A stretch of 64,000 nucleotides of DNA from Reinekea blandensis MED297 (GCF_000153185.1 NZ_CH724150.1:16770-80769); one strand, 5' to 3'; shown: positions 46,685 to 57,591, counted from the first letter of the stretch. The notes: generated by a model from the sequence alone, not told the origin. Numbers and translations are program-made.

Positions 46685-47367
46685 GATCCGTCCTCCACGG
46701 AGTCTGGTTCATTTAACAGGGCATCCTGGTTATCTTCAAAGAAGAGCAGGCTGTTTTTGACGGCACCGACGATGGCCCGGGGGGTGATGGTCGCACCGGT
46801 CAGTTGATCAAAGGCACCGCCGTCTTTTACCACGGCCCAATCATCGGGTTGGGGATTCATCAGGGAGCGATCATTAAAGACATAAATCCAATCCGACTTG
46901 GACGTTTCAACCTGGTCGCCAAGGCCCGGGGTTTCTTTGTGTCGCGTTACGCGAACCCCAAGGATTTGACCGTTGGCTTTGATGCCGACGATCAGGCGAA
47001 TAGCTTCCGTATAGCCTTGCGGCGCGACAACGGGAAGGATGACAGCTTCTGTTTGTCCGTCGGCGGTGAGCACTCGATAAAAGTGCTGAGTATCCGAAGA
47101 CAGGTTGAGTCGGTCTAACCCAACTAACGCTTGCGCGTCAAAACGAGTTTCGCCGGCCAGAATATCATCTGCCGTATAATCTGAAGGCAGAATGGACAGT
47201 AACTGACGAGCCTCAAAGGCGGCTTCGTTCTGGGTAATGGTATCCCGGGTCAAGGTTTGCGTGACGGCGATGATGCCGGCGGTGAAGAACGCAAAGATCG
47301 CCAGGCCGATGGCCGACCGACGAATCGCCTCAGGAAGCGTCACATTCGGCTGCTCAGTCTTGCTCAT
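46681..47367 (-). CDS. rsxG: Electron transport complex subunit RnfG/RsxG (FMN-binding)
   Basis: A 228-residue protein with one N-terminal helix (about 15-35) and a periplasmic FMN-binding domain; FMN is attached to the threonine of LTGATITP near residue 190. Overlaps rnfD by 14 bases and rnfE by 4. Confidence 0.95.
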   Translation of the reverse strand: MSKTEQPNVTLPEAIRRSAIGLAIFAFFTAGIIAVTQTLTRDTITQNEAAFEARQLLSILPSDYTADDILAGETRFDAQALVGLDRLNLSSDTQHFYRVLTADGQTEAVILPVVAPQGYTEAIRLIVGIKANGQILGVRVTRHKETPGLGDQVETSKSDWIYVFNDRSLMNPQPDDWAVVKDGGAFDQLTGATITPRAIVGAVKNSLLFFEDNQDALLNEPDSVEDGS

Positions 47368-48385
47368 TTTTGTATCCTTTAACGGCCGCCTTATGGCCGT
47401 AGACTCGTGGCCGGGTGTAGTGATCGATCAATGGCGCTGCAAAGTTCATCAACAGAACCGCAAAAGCGGTCGCATCCGGGTAGTTACCCCAGGTTCGAAT
47501 GATATAGATGAGAGCGCCGATACCCGCGCCGTAGATCAGCTTTCCGCGATTGCTGGTCGCCGCTGAAACCGGGTCTGTGGCAATAAAAAATGCGGCCAAC
47601 ATGGTTGAACCCGATAACAGATGGAGCGAGAGCGGTACAAAGGCATCAGCGTCAGAACCGATCAGGATGGACAGGAGGGCTAAGCTGCCGAGCAGCGATA
47701 CCGGGATGTGCCAGGTGATGATGCGCAGTCCCAGCAATACCAATCCACCGAGCAAAAACGCCAGGTTAACCGGAGTCCAACCCACCGCACCAATCGTCTG
47801 ATAGATCGGATTGACCAGAACATCCTCGGCCGTCAGGCGGCTGATGCTTTGTTTGTAATCATCCAACGGCGTGGCACCGGTGAGGCCGTCAAGGACCGTT
47901 TGTCCTCCCTGAAAAATGATGGTCACGGTTTGCCCGAAATCAGCGGATTGATCGACGGCAGCCCAGCGGGTGGTCATCAACAGCGGCAACGACACCAGCA
48001 GAAGCGCATAGGCCACCATCGCCGGATTAAAAGGGTTTTGTCCCAGACCGCCAAACAGATGCTTTCCGAACAGGATGGCCAGGGTCGTCCCGAGCACGAT
48101 CAGCCACCAGGGCGCCAACGGGGGCAGGGCACAGGCGAGCAATAAGGCGGTGACCAAGGCGGATCCGTCTTTCAGGAAAAAGAGGACCGGTCGCTTGCGG
48201 ATCTTCAGTATCAGGGCCTCCACTGCCAGAGCGGTGACGGTGGCAAGTATGGCATTGATCAGGTAACCCCAGCTGAAAAACACGATTAACGCCAGCAGGC
48301 CGGGTATGAGGGCAGCACAGAGGGTCAGCATCAAGCGGCTGACCGTATTGCTACCGGTTGTGTGCGGGGAGGAAAGAGTCATCAT
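47354..48385 (-). CDS. rsxD: Electron transport complex subunit RnfD/RsxD
   Basis: A 343-residue membrane subunit (NqrB/RnfD family) with about nine helices. The flavinylation site is in LTGATPL near residue 170, the second covalent FMN of the complex. Overlaps rnfC by 4 bases and rnfG by 14. Confidence 0.95.
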   Translation of the reverse strand: MMTLSSPHTTGSNTVSRLMLTLCAALIPGLLALIVFFSWGYLINAILATVTALAVEALILKIRKRPVLFFLKDGSALVTALLLACALPPLAPWWLIVLGTTLAILFGKHLFGGLGQNPFNPAMVAYALLLVSLPLLMTTRWAAVDQSADFGQTVTIIFQGGQTVLDGLTGATPLDDYKQSISRLTAEDVLVNPIYQTIGAVGWTPVNLAFLLGGLVLLGLRIITWHIPVSLLGSLALLSILIGSDADAFVPLSLHLLSGSTMLAAFFIATDPVSAATSNRGKLIYGAGIGALIYIIRTWGNYPDATAFAVLLMNFAAPLIDHYTRPRVYGHKAAVKGYKNEQD

Positions 48386-50187
48386 GATGGGTCGGTTTCC
48401 TGCGATTGGGTCGCGGCCTGATAAGCTTTTTCGGCACTCAGGTACTTTTCTTCCAGTTTATCAGCCGCTTTTTTCAGCGCGGCGACCATGGCATCACCAT
48501 TCGCTTCGGCTTCCTGCAACCGGGTCGATGCCTTGTCAAACTTGGCTTTGGCTTTGTCTAGCGCTTCTTTCAGTTCCGCGGGAGACTGTTCAACAGCGGC
48601 GGCCGACTCTGCTCTGGCTTGTTTTTTTGCGGCTGCACGAGCAAGTGCAGCCTTAACTGGGTCATCGTCGTTGCTGCCTGAAGAAGGTGCGCCTTCTCGG
48701 GCCTTTTTCTCTGCCTGGGCTTTGGCGGCCGCTTCTGCCCGAGCTTTACGTCGAGCTTCTTTTTCCTGTTTTTCCCTCTCTAGCCGAGCCTGGCGGTTTT
48801 CGAAACGAATGCGGGCGCGTTCGGACTCTTCGTGCTGTTGACGTTCCTGTTTGAGCTCACCTTTGGCATATCGGAAATATTGAACCAGCGGGATTCGGCT
48901 CGGGCAGACATAAGCACAGGCGCCGCATTCAATGCAGTCTTCAAGACTGTGCAGCTCTGCGGACTCCAGCTCCCGGTGCTTGGACGCCCAATGCATCTGC
49001 TGAGGTAATAAGTCGACCGGGCAAGCCTGTTCACACAAACCACAACGAATACAGGGGCTGTCTTCGATGGCCGGAGGCAGCTCTTTCTTGGTCGGTGCCA
49101 ACAGACAGTTGGTTGATTTCATGATCGGAGCGGCGATGTCAGGCACGGCAAAGCCCATCATCGGGCCACCCATAATGACCCGATCCGCTTTTTTAAGGTG
49201 CGCACCGGCATGGTTGAGTACGGTTTCCATGCTGGTGCCGATCAGCACCTCATAGTTGCCCGGGTTGCTGACCGCCGCACCGGTGACCGTTGTGATCCGG
49301 CTGATCAGTGGTTCATCGTGAACCACGGTTCGATATATCTGATACAGGGTGCCCACGTTCTGGCAGACGATGCCGAGATCGCTGGGTAATCCGCCTTTCG
49401 GTACTTCTTTTCCGGTGACTAGCTGGATCAACTGCTTTTCGCCACCAGAAGGGTATTTGGTGGGGACGACGGCCAGCTCAATGCGCTGTTGCAGTGTCTC
49501 GGCGGCCTGTTCCAGAGCCGTGGCCGCTTCCGGCTTGTTATCTTCAATGCCGATCAGAATTCGACGGGCACCCAGCAGGTGCAAACAAATCTGTGCGCCG
49601 CGCAGTATATCTTCCGCGCGTTCGCGCATCAGCCGATCGTCAGCGGTAATGTAAGGTTCGCATTCGGCCGCATTGATGAGCAGCGTATCGATCGGCGCAT
49701 GTCGGTTTCGGTATTTGATATCGGTTGGGAACCCGGCGCCACCCAAACCGGTGATGCCGCCATCGTGGATTCGTTGCAGCAGCTCTTCATGGGTTTTGGA
49801 CGCCCAGTCTTCCCAGGGCGTCTGTTTGCGCCAATCGTCCAGACCGTCCGCTTCAATCGCAATGGCGGGCTGTTTCAGGCCGGACTCGTGAGCGTAGGCA
49901 TGGTCTTCAATCGCAGTAATACGACCGGAAGTCGGCGCGTGGACCGATGCTGAAATTCCGCCGCCAGACTGTGCAATGATCTGCCCTTTTCGGACCATCT
50001 GGCCCACCGACACCACGGGCGTGGCTGGCGCGCCGATGTGCATGTTCAGAGGCAGCCATAACGTCGATGGTAACGGGATGGCTTCGATCGGTGCGGTGTT
50101 CGATTCCTGTTTGTGCTCAGCGGGATGAATGCCGCCGGAAATAGACCAGACACGAGATCGGGTGATCAGGGATGAAGCTACAGTCAT
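48382..50187 (-). CDS. rsxC: Electron transport complex subunit RnfC/RsxC
   Basis: A 601-residue peripheral subunit: N-terminal barrel-sandwich region, NADH/FMN-binding Rossmann-like core ([13 protein letters not shown]), two [4Fe-4S] motifs ([12 protein letters not shown] and [12 protein letters not shown], about 375-430) and a long Ala/Lys/Glu/Arg-rich coiled-coil tail (about 450-595) of low complexity. RnfC is the NADH entry or exit point. E. coli RsxC has a longer repeat tail, so length varies here as in the family. Overlaps rnfB and rnfD by 4 bases each. Confidence 0.96.
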   Translation of the reverse strand: MTVASSLITRSRVWSISGGIHPAEHKQESNTAPIEAIPLPSTLWLPLNMHIGAPATPVVSVGQMVRKGQIIAQSGGGISASVHAPTSGRITAIEDHAYAHESGLKQPAIAIEADGLDDWRKQTPWEDWASKTHEELLQRIHDGGITGLGGAGFPTDIKYRNRHAPIDTLLINAAECEPYITADDRLMRERAEDILRGAQICLHLLGARRILIGIEDNKPEAATALEQAAETLQQRIELAVVPTKYPSGGEKQLIQLVTGKEVPKGGLPSDLGIVCQNVGTLYQIYRTVVHDEPLISRITTVTGAAVSNPGNYEVLIGTSMETVLNHAGAHLKKADRVIMGGPMMGFAVPDIAAPIMKSTNCLLAPTKKELPPAIEDSPCIRCGLCEQACPVDLLPQQMHWASKHRELESAELHSLEDCIECGACAYVCPSRIPLVQYFRYAKGELKQERQQHEESERARIRFENRQARLEREKQEKEARRKARAEAAAKAQAEKKAREGAPSSGSNDDDPVKAALARAAAKKQARAESAAAVEQSPAELKEALDKAKAKFDKASTRLQEAEANGDAMVAALKKAADKLEEKYLSAEKAYQAATQSQETDPS

Positions 50188-50774
50188 GCCGCGTCCTCTT
50201 TATTGACGGCAGGTGTTGGCCGGTCCGTTGCGATCAGCTCAATATTGCTGAGCGGGCGGTTCTGATGCCAGGTGGCCAGCGTGTCTTCAATGGGCACCAT
50301 ATCAATGCAATCGACCGGGCAGGGTTCGACACAGAGGTCACACCCTGTGCATTCGGATTCTATGACCGTGTGCATCTGTTTCGCGGCGCCGAGAATGGCA
50401 TCGACCGGACAGGCCTGGATGCATTTTGTGCAGCCAATGCATTCATCTTCGCGGATGATGGCTACCTGCGGTGTTTTTTCTTCGCCATGCTCCGCGTCCA
50501 GCGGCTTTGGTTCCACATCCAGTAAATCGGCCAGTGCCTGAATGGTGGCTTCGCCGCCGGGAGGGCACTTATTGATGTCTTCCCCGTCCGCAATAGCCTG
50601 GGCATAAGGCCGGCAACCGGGATGGCCACACTGACCGCATTGGGTTTGCGGCAGGATGTTATTGATGTCCTCGACAATCGGGTTGCCCTCGGGTTTGAAA
50701 CGGATCGATGCGAAGCCGAGTAAAGCCCCGAAGATTGCCGCAAGAACAAGCAGAGTAAGAATGGCGGTGATCAT
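50184..50774 (-). CDS. rsxB: Electron transport complex subunit RnfB/RsxB (ferredoxin-like)
   Basis: A 196-residue subunit: an N-terminal membrane anchor, a four-cysteine cluster domain ([13 protein letters not shown]...KCPPGG) and two ferredoxin-type [4Fe-4S] motifs ([24 protein letters not shown]). It accepts electrons within the Rnf complex. The gap to rnfA is 9 bases. Confidence 0.97.
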   Translation of the reverse strand: MITAILTLLVLAAIFGALLGFASIRFKPEGNPIVEDINNILPQTQCGQCGHPGCRPYAQAIADGEDINKCPPGGEATIQALADLLDVEPKPLDAEHGEEKTPQVAIIREDECIGCTKCIQACPVDAILGAAKQMHTVIESECTGCDLCVEPCPVDCIDMVPIEDTLATWHQNRPLSNIELIATDRPTPAVNKEDAA

Positions 50775-50783
50775 GAGGTGTCC

Positions 50784-51365
50784 TTATACCGAAACCAGAC
50801 CTGAAAAACCCATAAAGGCCAACGACATAATGCCCGCGGCGATCAGGCCGATGGCGGCGCCTTTAAAGGGCTTAGGGACATCCGCAAGGTTGATCCGTTC
50901 ACGCATGGCTGCAAACAAAACCAAAACCAAAGAGAAACCGATCGCGGCGCCAAAACCGAACAGAAAACTTTCAATCAGGGTGTTTTGGCGACTGATGTTC
51001 AGCAAGGCGACCCCGAGAACGGCGCAGTTGGTGGTAATCAGCGGGAGAAAAATACCCAGTACCCGGTAAAGCAGCGGGCTGGTTTTGCGCACCAGCATCT
51101 CGGTGAACTGAACGACAAACGCGATGACCAGAATGAAGCTGATTGTCTTCAGATACGTCAGGCCCAACGGTTCCAGCAGAAAACTGTAAACCACATAACT
51201 GGCCACGGAAGAAATGGTCAAAACAAAGGTGGTCGCCGCGGACATACCGACCGCAGTTTCAAGCTTATTCGACACGCCCATAAACGGGCATAAACCCAAA
51301 AACTGCACGAGCACAAAGTTATTGACTAAAACGGTGCCGATCAGCAGCAGAATGTATTCGCTCAT
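50784..51365 (-). CDS. rsxA: Electron transport complex subunit RnfA/RsxA
   Basis: A 193-residue, six-helix membrane subunit homologous to Rnf[22 protein letters not shown] is the hallmark segment. First gene of rnfABCDGE. In E. coli this complex also resets the SoxR sensor by reduction; in other bacteria it couples ferredoxin and NADH redox to ion flow. I see no soxR in the window. Confidence 0.97.
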   Translation of the reverse strand: MSEYILLLIGTVLVNNFVLVQFLGLCPFMGVSNKLETAVGMSAATTFVLTISSVASYVVYSFLLEPLGLTYLKTISFILVIAFVVQFTEMLVRKTSPLLYRVLGIFLPLITTNCAVLGVALLNISRQNTLIESFLFGFGAAIGFSLVLVLFAAMRERINLADVPKPFKGAAIGLIAAGIMSLAFMGFSGLVSV

Positions 51366-51398
51366 GAATAAAACACAGGGCCAGAAAACTGAGGCGGT

Positions 51399-51427
51399 AT
51401 TATCGTGAGTTTTGTTATAGCTAACAA
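51399..51427 (-). promoter_or_regulatory. rnf operon promoter
   Basis: On the minus strand, TTGTTA (51427-51422), exactly 17 bp, then GATAAT (51404-51399), about 34 bases before the rnfA ATG. Both boxes and spacing fit a sigma70 promoter. Confidence 0.75.
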
Positions 51428-51535
51428 GGTGATAGAGCGAAGATTTTTATTGCCTTTTGGAATGGATACCGGTGTTTGATGACTATGGAGTGTGTTTGGT
51501 TTGGGAATCTTTAGGTTGAATGGGTTGGTTTGGCA

Positions 51536-51593
51536 GTCGCGAGCAGGCTCGTTTGTACCGGAAGCTTGGTTGTAAGAGCTTGCCTGCAAGCGA
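51536..51593. repeat. REP-like inverted pair, locus A
   Basis: A type I unit (TCGCGAGCAGGCTCG, from 51537) and an inverted type II unit (TGTAAGAGCTTGCCTGCAAG, 51571-51590) face each other in the rnf-metG spacer. The same head-to-head pair recurs at 56410-56473. Confidence 0.75.
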
Positions 51594-51618
51594 TAAAGAT
51601 CGGTTTCAACTTAACAAT

Positions 51619-51680
51619 TGCCAGCTAACTCGCTCCGACAAATAGCTGATGTTTGCAGGAGCGAGGTCGCGAAGTTGGCT
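51619..51680. repeat. REP-like hairpin downstream of metG
   Basis: CTCGCTCC (51629-51636) pairs with GGAGCGAG (51658-51665), with flanking GCCA/TGGC pairing. The right arm, TGCAGGAGCGAGGTCGCGA (51654-51672), is a variant type I unit. It lies 16 bases beyond the metG stop and may protect or terminate that transcript. The rest of the 330-base rnf-metG spacer shows no gene. Confidence 0.65.
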
Positions 51681-51695
51681 TTTGGTCAGGCAGTC

Positions 51696-53750
51696 TTAAC
51701 TGATCTTTGTACCCGGCGGAATGTCGTCGGCGCCTTCCATGATCCACAGGTTTTTACCTTCGCCCGCGGCTAACACCATGCCTTCGGAAAGCCCAAAGCG
51801 CATCTTGCGCGGCGCCAGATTGTATACCAGAACCAGGTTTTTACCGATCAGGTCTTCCGGTTGGTAGTGGCTTTTAATGCCACTGAACACCTGGCGGGTT
51901 TCGCCATTGCCGACATCCAGTTGAAGTTGCAGTAGTTTATCCGCGCCTTCGACGTGATCGGCTTTGATCACGCGAGCGATCCGTAAATCAACCTTGGCGA
52001 AGTCGCCAAATTCGATGGTTTCTGATTCCGACTTTGTCGTTTTAGCTGACTTTGACGGCTTTTCGGGTTTAGCCGCGGGCGCCTTTTTGCCGCTCTCACG
52101 CGCCGCGTCGCCTTTGCTTTCTTCTAACAGAGCGTCGATCTGTTTCATGTCGATGCGCGTGAGCAACGGCTTAAACTTGTTGATGGCGTGACCGGTCAGC
52201 GTGGTGTCCAGATCGGTAAAGTCCAGGCTGTCGACATTCAGGAATGCCCGAACTTTTTCGTTCAGTGCTGGCAGTACAGGACCGAGGTAAATCGACAGGG
52301 CGCGGAACAGGTGAATCCCCATGGAGCAAATGTCCTGTACCTCTTGGGCTTTGCTTTCATCTTTCGCCAGTGCCCAGGGTTCTTTGGCCTGAATATATTC
52401 ATTAGCCTTGTCGACTAGGCGCATGATTTCACGGACGGCTTTACTGAACTCGCGAGACTCATAGAGGCTGGCAATCAGATTTTTCGATCCCAGCACTTCG
52501 TCTAGCAGCTCAGGTTCAGCAATGTTATCTGACAGTTTGCCGCCACCTTTCTTGATGAAGCCGGCGCAACGACTGGCGATGTTGACAAACTTGTTCACCA
52601 GATCGGTATTCACGCGCTGCGCAAAATCGGTGAGGTTCAGGTCGATGTCTTCAACGCCATAGCCCAGCTTGGCCGCGTAGTAGTAACGCAGGTATTCCGG
52701 GCTCAGGTGTTTAAGATAGGTACTGGCCATAATAAAGGTGCCGCGCGACTTGGACATTTTTTCACCATTGACGGTGATGTAGCCGTGGGCAAAAACGCCA
52801 TCGGGTGTTTTGAACTCGGCGCTGGTCAGCATGGCTGGCCAGAACAACGCGTGGAAGTTGATGATGTCTTTACCGATGAAGTGATAGAGCTCGGCGTCTG
52901 AGTCCTTCGACCAATAATCGTCAAAGTTCAGACCGTCAGTGCGATCGCACAGATTCTTAAAACTGGCCATGTAGCCGATCGGAGCATCCAGCCAGACATA
53001 GAAGTACTTACCTGGTGCGCCAGGGATTTCAAAACCAAAGTAAGGGGCATCACGGGAAATGTCCCAGGCTTGCAACCCGGAGTCGAGCCATTCAGACAGT
53101 TTGTTAGCGACACTGTCTTGCAGAGTGCCGGAACGTGTCCACTCCTGCAGCATGGTTTGGAACTGTGGCAGGTCGAAGAAAAAGTGCTCAGACTCTTTCT
53201 CAATCGGGGTGGCACCGGTGTAAGCCGATTTGGGGTTGATCAGCTCGTTAGGCTCGTAGGTCGCTGAACAGACTTCACAGGCATCGCCGTACTGATCTTC
53301 AGATTTGCACTTAGGGCAGGTGCCTTTAACAAAGCGATCCGCCAGAAAGATCTCTTTTTCCGGATCGTACAGCTGCCGAATGGTTTTGACCTTAATGTGG
53401 CCGTTTTCTTTCAGGCGGGAATAGATTAACTCCGCGTAATGCTGGTTTTCATTGGAATGCGTGCTGTAGTAGTTGTCGTGTCCGATCAGGAAGCCTTCGG
53501 AGTCCGCCTTGTGATCGGCATTCATTTTCTCGATCCAGGCTTCGGGCGATTTACCTTCTTTCTCGGCACGCAGCATAACGGCGGTACCATGTGTGTCGTC
53601 TGCGCACACATACATGCACTCGTGTCCCATGCTTTTTTGGAAGCGAACCCAGATGTCGGTTTGGATCTGTTCCATCAGGTGCCCAAGGTGCAATTGGCCG
53701 TTGGCATAGGGCAGCGCGCTGGTGACAAGAATTTTGCGTTTCGCAGACAT
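51696..53750 (-). CDS. metG: Methionyl-tRNA synthetase
   Basis: MetRS of 684 residues. Class I motifs HLGH (22-25 region, [13 protein letters not shown]) and KMSKSRGT are intact; the zinc knuckle is CPKC...CEVC. The C-terminal domain (about 575-684) after a Lys/Ser/Ala-rich linker is the tRNA-binding dimerisation domain ([12 protein letters not shown]). It is divergent from manC; in E. coli the divergent neighbour is mrp, which here lies one gene further on. Confidence 0.98.
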   Translation of the reverse strand: MSAKRKILVTSALPYANGQLHLGHLMEQIQTDIWVRFQKSMGHECMYVCADDTHGTAVMLRAEKEGKSPEAWIEKMNADHKADSEGFLIGHDNYYSTHSNENQHYAELIYSRLKENGHIKVKTIRQLYDPEKEIFLADRFVKGTCPKCKSEDQYGDACEVCSATYEPNELINPKSAYTGATPIEKESEHFFFDLPQFQTMLQEWTRSGTLQDSVANKLSEWLDSGLQAWDISRDAPYFGFEIPGAPGKYFYVWLDAPIGYMASFKNLCDRTDGLNFDDYWSKDSDAELYHFIGKDIINFHALFWPAMLTSAEFKTPDGVFAHGYITVNGEKMSKSRGTFIMASTYLKHLSPEYLRYYYAAKLGYGVEDIDLNLTDFAQRVNTDLVNKFVNIASRCAGFIKKGGGKLSDNIAEPELLDEVLGSKNLIASLYESREFSKAVREIMRLVDKANEYIQAKEPWALAKDESKAQEVQDICSMGIHLFRALSIYLGPVLPALNEKVRAFLNVDSLDFTDLDTTLTGHAINKFKPLLTRIDMKQIDALLEESKGDAARESGKKAPAAKPEKPSKSAKTTKSESETIEFGDFAKVDLRIARVIKADHVEGADKLLQLQLDVGNGETRQVFSGIKSHYQPEDLIGKNLVLVYNLAPRKMRFGLSEGMVLAAGEGKNLWIMEGADDIPPGTKIS

Positions 53751-53986
53751 AGGGTAACTCGTTCCTTTAAATCGATGGTGACGGATGTAGAACGCGGTTC
53801 ACGGCAGTCGCCGATGATTCGCAACCTGAACGGGTAATTGTCTCTATTTGCGCGGAGCGGGGCAAGCTTCTTTTACGGGCATACAGGTTGTCGGAGGTCA
53901 AGGTTGCCGTCTTGTGTTCAACAGGGCATTGAACGACAATGCGCGGTAATTTCACTGTCTGTATGTAGTCAATCAAGGAGCGAATT

Positions 53987-55393
53987 TTGATCATTCCCGT
54001 TTTGCTGGCTGGTGGCGTAGGATCGCGTCTGTGGCCCATGTCTCGTGAACTGTACCCCAAACAATGCATCAATTTGGTGGATGCTGAGAAAAGCCTGATT
54101 CAGCAGACAGCTGAACGCAGCCAGGCTGCCGGGATGACCGAGTCGCCCATTGTGGTCTGTAACGATGAACATCGCTTCCTGATCGCCCAACAGATGGCAG
54201 AGTCTGGCGTTCAGGCCGATATCATTCTGGAACCGGAAGGTCGCAATACCGCACCGGCCATCGCATTGGCGGCGTTTCAGGCAATCAGTCGTGATGAAAA
54301 CGCGGTTTTAGTTGTGTTACCGGCCGATCACGTTATTCAGGATCATGACCGCTTTGCCAAAGCCGTGGCAACGGCCGTCAAACAGGCCGAGTCCGGGCGG
54401 ATTGTGACCTTCGGTATTCAACCCGGGTATCCCGAAACCGGCTATGGCTATATTCAGACCGCTTCCGATGAAGGCGAGGCGTTGCCTATTCAGTCTTTCA
54501 AAGAAAAGCCTGATTTGGCAACGGCTGAAAAATACGTCAAAGACGGTGGCTACTACTGGAACAGTGGTATGTTCGTGTTCAGAGCCCAAACGTACCTTGA
54601 TGAGCTCAAGGCACTGCAACCGGCGATGTACGAAGCGGTTCGCGCGGCGATGGCTGGGGTATCGACGGATTTAGACTTTATACGTGTGGATACGGCGGCT
54701 TTTGCTGAATCACCCTCTGACTCCATCGATTACGCGATCATGGAGAAAACCGGTAAGGCCGTGATGGTGCCATATGCGGGTGACTGGAACGACATTGGTG
54801 CCTGGGCTGCCCTGTATGACCTGAACGACAAAGATGAAAACGGCAATGTCCACCAGGGCGATGTGCTGGTTCATGATGCGAAAGATAACTTTATCCGGTC
54901 CGAGAGCCGGCTGGTCGCCGCAGTTGGTGTGGATAACCTGGCCATTGTGGAGACCAAAGACGCCGTAGTCGTGGTACCGAGAGAACGTGCCCAGGATGTG
55001 AAGTTCATCGTCAACCAGTTAAAAGCATTGGGGCGGACGGAGCATGAGGTGCACACTAAAGTGTATCGGCCGTGGGGCGCTTACGAAGGGGTGGATCACG
55101 GTAAGCGGCACCAGGTGAAAAACATTATGGTGAAACCGGGTGAAAAGCTGTCAGTTCAGATGCATCACCACCGAGCGGAACATTGGATTGTGGTATCCGG
55201 CACGGCCAATGTGACCATTGGTGAAACAACGCAGCTGGTGGGTGAGAACGAATCGGTGTACATCCCGTTAGGCGAAGTACACGCGCTTGAAAACCCCGGC
55301 AAAATCCCGCTGGAACTGATTGAAGTCCAGACGGGTTCTTATCTGGGTGAAGACGACATCGTCCGGTTTACCGACCGCTATGGGCGTTCTTAA
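53987..55393 (+). CDS. manC: Mannose-1-phosphate guanylyltransferase/mannose-6-phosphate isomerase
   Basis: A 468-residue type II bifunctional enzyme: N-terminal nucleotidyltransferase (GGVGSRLWPMSRELYPKQ, FKEKPD) making GDP-mannose, and a C-terminal cupin isomerase (about 360-460, with QMHHHRAEHW). The start is TTG at 53987, fixed by AAGGAG (53975-53980) with 6-base spacing. GDP-mannose feeds exopolysaccharide or O-antigen synthesis, in keeping with ugd and the glycosyltransferase downstream. It separates metG from mrp. Confidence 0.96.
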   Translation: MIIPVLLAGGVGSRLWPMSRELYPKQCINLVDAEKSLIQQTAERSQAAGMTESPIVVCNDEHRFLIAQQMAESGVQADIILEPEGRNTAPAIALAAFQAISRDENAVLVVLPADHVIQDHDRFAKAVATAVKQAESGRIVTFGIQPGYPETGYGYIQTASDEGEALPIQSFKEKPDLATAEKYVKDGGYYWNSGMFVFRAQTYLDELKALQPAMYEAVRAAMAGVSTDLDFIRVDTAAFAESPSDSIDYAIMEKTGKAVMVPYAGDWNDIGAWAALYDLNDKDENGNVHQGDVLVHDAKDNFIRSESRLVAAVGVDNLAIVETKDAVVVVPRERAQDVKFIVNQLKALGRTEHEVHTKVYRPWGAYEGVDHGKRHQVKNIMVKPGEKLSVQMHHHRAEHWIVVSGTANVTIGETTQLVGENESVYIPLGEVHALENPGKIPLELIEVQTGSYLGEDDIVRFTDRYGRS

Positions 55394-55449
55394 GGGGTGA
55401 CCCCATCACTTTGCCTTCCATAACGAAGGGCGGCGCTCAGTGAACTGTT

Positions 55450-55471
55450 ACTCCCCTCATCAGAGGGGAGT
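55450..55471 (+). repeat. Perfect hairpin between manC and mrp
   Basis: ACTCCCCTC (55450-55458), loop ATCA, GAGGGGAGT (55463-55471): a 9-bp perfect stem 57 bases after manC. The downstream sequence is only partly T-rich, so terminator function is possible but not certain. A TATAAT at 55484-55489 just after it may be the mrp -10; I see no good -35. Confidence 0.65.
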
Positions 55472-55547
55472 TGAATCCTTCTTTATAATTGACTCCCCCA
55501 AATCCATCCCCATATAACCCGTCAAACCCTTCTTTAAAGAGTCCATC

Positions 55548-56345
55548 ATGGATAACGTGAAAAAAATCATCGCGGTCGCTTCCGGTAAAGGCGGCGTCGG
55601 CAAGTCCACCACCGCCGTCAATCTGGCATTGGCACTTAAGCGTCTGGGGCACAATGTCGGTTTGTTAGATGCCGATATCTATGGGCCCTCGGTTGGTTTG
55701 ATGCTGGGGGTTAAAGAAGGCACCAAGCCGGAGGTCAAAGACGGTAACAGCTTTGTCCCGATTCTGGCGCACGGCCTGCAAACCATGAGCATGGCCTACC
55801 TGGTCACCGATAAGACGCCTATGGTTTGGCGCGGCCCAATGGCATCCGGTGCGCTGCAACAGATTCTCACGCAGACGCTTTGGGATAAGCTCGATTACCT
55901 GGTTGTCGACATGCCACCGGGCACTGGTGATATCCAGCTGACCTTGGCGCAAAAAGCCAACATCGATGGTGCCGTGATTGTGACCACACCGCAGGATCTG
56001 GCGTTACTGGATGCGAAAAAAGGCATTGAAATGTTCCAGAAGGTCAATGTACCGGTGTTGGGTGTGGTCGAAAACATGGCGGTTCATGTTTGTTCGAACT
56101 GCGGTCACGAAGAACACATTTTTGGCGAAAAGGGCGGTCAGCGACTCGCTGAACAATACCATGTCGACATTCTCGCCAGCCTGCCTTTAGACATGGCGAT
56201 TCGCGAAGGGACGGATGGCGGTCAGCCGACCATGGTCGGCGATGCCCAAAATTCCTTGACGGCCAGTTACGAAGCGTTAGCAAATGGCGTGGTAACCAGA
56301 GTAGAAGAACAGGGTGGCGACGGGCCGACCCTCAGTTTTAGTTGA
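55548..56345 (+). CDS. mrp: Iron-sulfur cluster carrier protein Mrp/ApbC
   Basis: P-loop ATPase of 265 residues that binds and transfers [4Fe-4S] clusters. The deviant Walker A GKGGVGKST, the VDMPPGTGD motif and the cluster-binding CSNC (VCSNCGHEEHIFG) are intact. It lacks the N-terminal DUF59 domain found in longer homologues such as E. coli Mrp (369 residues); a separate DUF59 protein, SufT, is encoded at 8136. Confidence 0.96.
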   Translation: MDNVKKIIAVASGKGGVGKSTTAVNLALALKRLGHNVGLLDADIYGPSVGLMLGVKEGTKPEVKDGNSFVPILAHGLQTMSMAYLVTDKTPMVWRGPMASGALQQILTQTLWDKLDYLVVDMPPGTGDIQLTLAQKANIDGAVIVTTPQDLALLDAKKGIEMFQKVNVPVLGVVENMAVHVCSNCGHEEHIFGEKGGQRLAEQYHVDILASLPLDMAIREGTDGGQPTMVGDAQNSLTASYEALANGVVTRVEEQGGDGPTLSFS

Positions 56346-56409
56346 CTATTGCAGGCTGAGCCGCGGTGCGAGCCATGAAGCAACTTGGAGTACCATTGGC
56401 AGAGTATGA

Positions 56410-56473
56410 TGGTCGCGAGCAGGCTCGCTCCTACAGGGAGCCGCTGTTGTAGGAGCCTGCCTGCAGGCGACCA
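56410..56473. repeat. REP-like inverted pair, locus B
   Basis: GGTCGC (56411-56416)/GCGACC (56467-56472) and GCTCCTACA (56427-56435)/TGTAGGAGC (56448-56456) are nested inverted arms. The left unit is type I (TCGCGAGCAGGCTCGCTCCT), the right one inverted type II (GTAGGAGCCTGCCTGCAGGC). It is the best-formed copy in the window, 64 bases after mrp. Confidence 0.85.
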
Positions 56474-56565
56474 GAAACTCACCCGACGCAAATCGGCTTA
56501 CACATGCACAGTGCTGATCTATCCCTGCTGCATGCCATGCGACGTCGTTCCTAAGAAAAACCGCC

Positions 56566-56603
56566 CACCATGGTCAAGCCCGTCGGAGTTCTTTACCATG
56601 GTG
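56566..56603. repeat. Inverted repeat upstream of the sialidase-like gene
   Basis: CACCATGGT (56566-56574) and ACCATGGTG (56595-56603) are perfect inverted copies with 20 bases between, ending 26 bases before the GTG start at 56629. It could be an operator or a leader hairpin; nothing else identifies it. Confidence 0.55.
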
Positions 56604-56628
56604 TTAAATCCATGACTTTCCCGTAGCT

Positions 56629-57591
56629 GTGAGACAGGCAACCGAGAAACTCTTCTTAACCTTTCTGTTCATTTCCGCCCTTGGGTTTGCCTGGTTGCAA
56701 TGGCCGCAGCGAACCGAAGACTCCGCCTTTCAAGAACTGCCCATCATCGAAACAGATCCTTTATGGACGCTTTCTACTGTTTACGAAGCCGAGAGTCGCT
56801 TCGTGACGTCGCCATTCCTGGTCGAGCTTGTATCTCAGGCACCAATCCTTTTTTGGATTGAAGCACCAAGTGCCGGCTTATCTCCTGTCCTGAAACGTGC
56901 CGTTCTTACTGAGGAGGGACTTTCCTATGAGCCCGTGACCGTCCTGACGCCTGACGCGCTCAGCAAAATGACCGGGCGAAAGACTCTGAATCTGCAGAGT
57001 TTGGTGAGCTGGACTCAGGGTGACCAGTTGTTCATGGCGGTATCGTCTTCGACAATAGCGGATGCTAGTCGAGTCGATCTTTTAGTTTCTGATGATGAAG
57101 GGCTGTCTTTCGAACATCTGTCGACTCTGCGAACGAACCCGGTTCTTAACCTAGGTGCACGCGCTCAGGGGGCCCCGATCAGCCAAAATAGCGGATCTGA
57201 GTTTATGATTTCTCATGATCAGATTGGCTATTTGGCGCTTCGTGCTGAAGTTAATACTCAGGGAGAAATCATCCGGGTTTCGAGATTGTCCATGGGAGCC
57301 GCACCATCAACTTTAACCGGCAATGCCTTGCAAGTCGCCCAAGATGTCTGGCTCACAACACAGGTCGATCAAACACAGGAGATAATGAGGCTCATGCTTA
57401 ATAGCGAACCGCAGGCATTGGAGGGGCGGACTGTCAGAGCCCTCGATGTGAGCCAATTGCCGGTATCTCCGCCACACATGAGTCTGTCGGCCGATGGGGT
57501 AATACATCTCATTTGGATTGAAGGCGGCAATCGGGTGCAATGGTTGCGAACCTCGCTGGCAGAACTGTTGAACGGGGAGGTGGGTGAATGA
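56629..57591 (+). CDS. Secreted or anchored sialidase-fold-like protein
   Basis: A 320-residue protein with an N-terminal hydrophobic helix (about 8-25) acting as signal or anchor. SDDEGLSF (154-161) matches an Asp-box (S-x-D-x-G-x-x-W/F), and NPVLNLGARAQGAPIS resembles the BNR propeller loop of sialidase-like proteins. The usual arginine triad is not evident, so enzymatic sialidase activity is doubtful. Start is GTG with a stop 24 bases upstream in frame and no good ribosome-binding site. The stop overlaps the next gene by 4 bases. Confidence 0.7.
   Translation: MRQATEKLFLTFLFISALGFAWLQWPQRTEDSAFQELPIIETDPLWTLSTVYEAESRFVTSPFLVELVSQAPILFWIEAPSAGLSPVLKRAVLTEEGLSYEPVTVLTPDALSKMTGRKTLNLQSLVSWTQGDQLFMAVSSSTIADASRVDLLVSDDEGLSFEHLSTLRTNPVLNLGARAQGAPISQNSGSEFMISHDQIGYLALRAEVNTQGEIIRVSRLSMGAAPSTLTGNALQVAQDVWLTTQVDQTQEIMRLMLNSEPQALEGRTVRALDVSQLPVSPPHMSLSADGVIHLIWIEGGNRVQWLRTSLAELLNGEVGE

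Noticed and set aside
48382..48850. Low-complexity Ala/Lys/Glu tail of RnfC as a separate gene or repeat element
   Set aside because: Such a tail is normal in gammaproteobacterial RnfC and is in frame with the enzyme domain.
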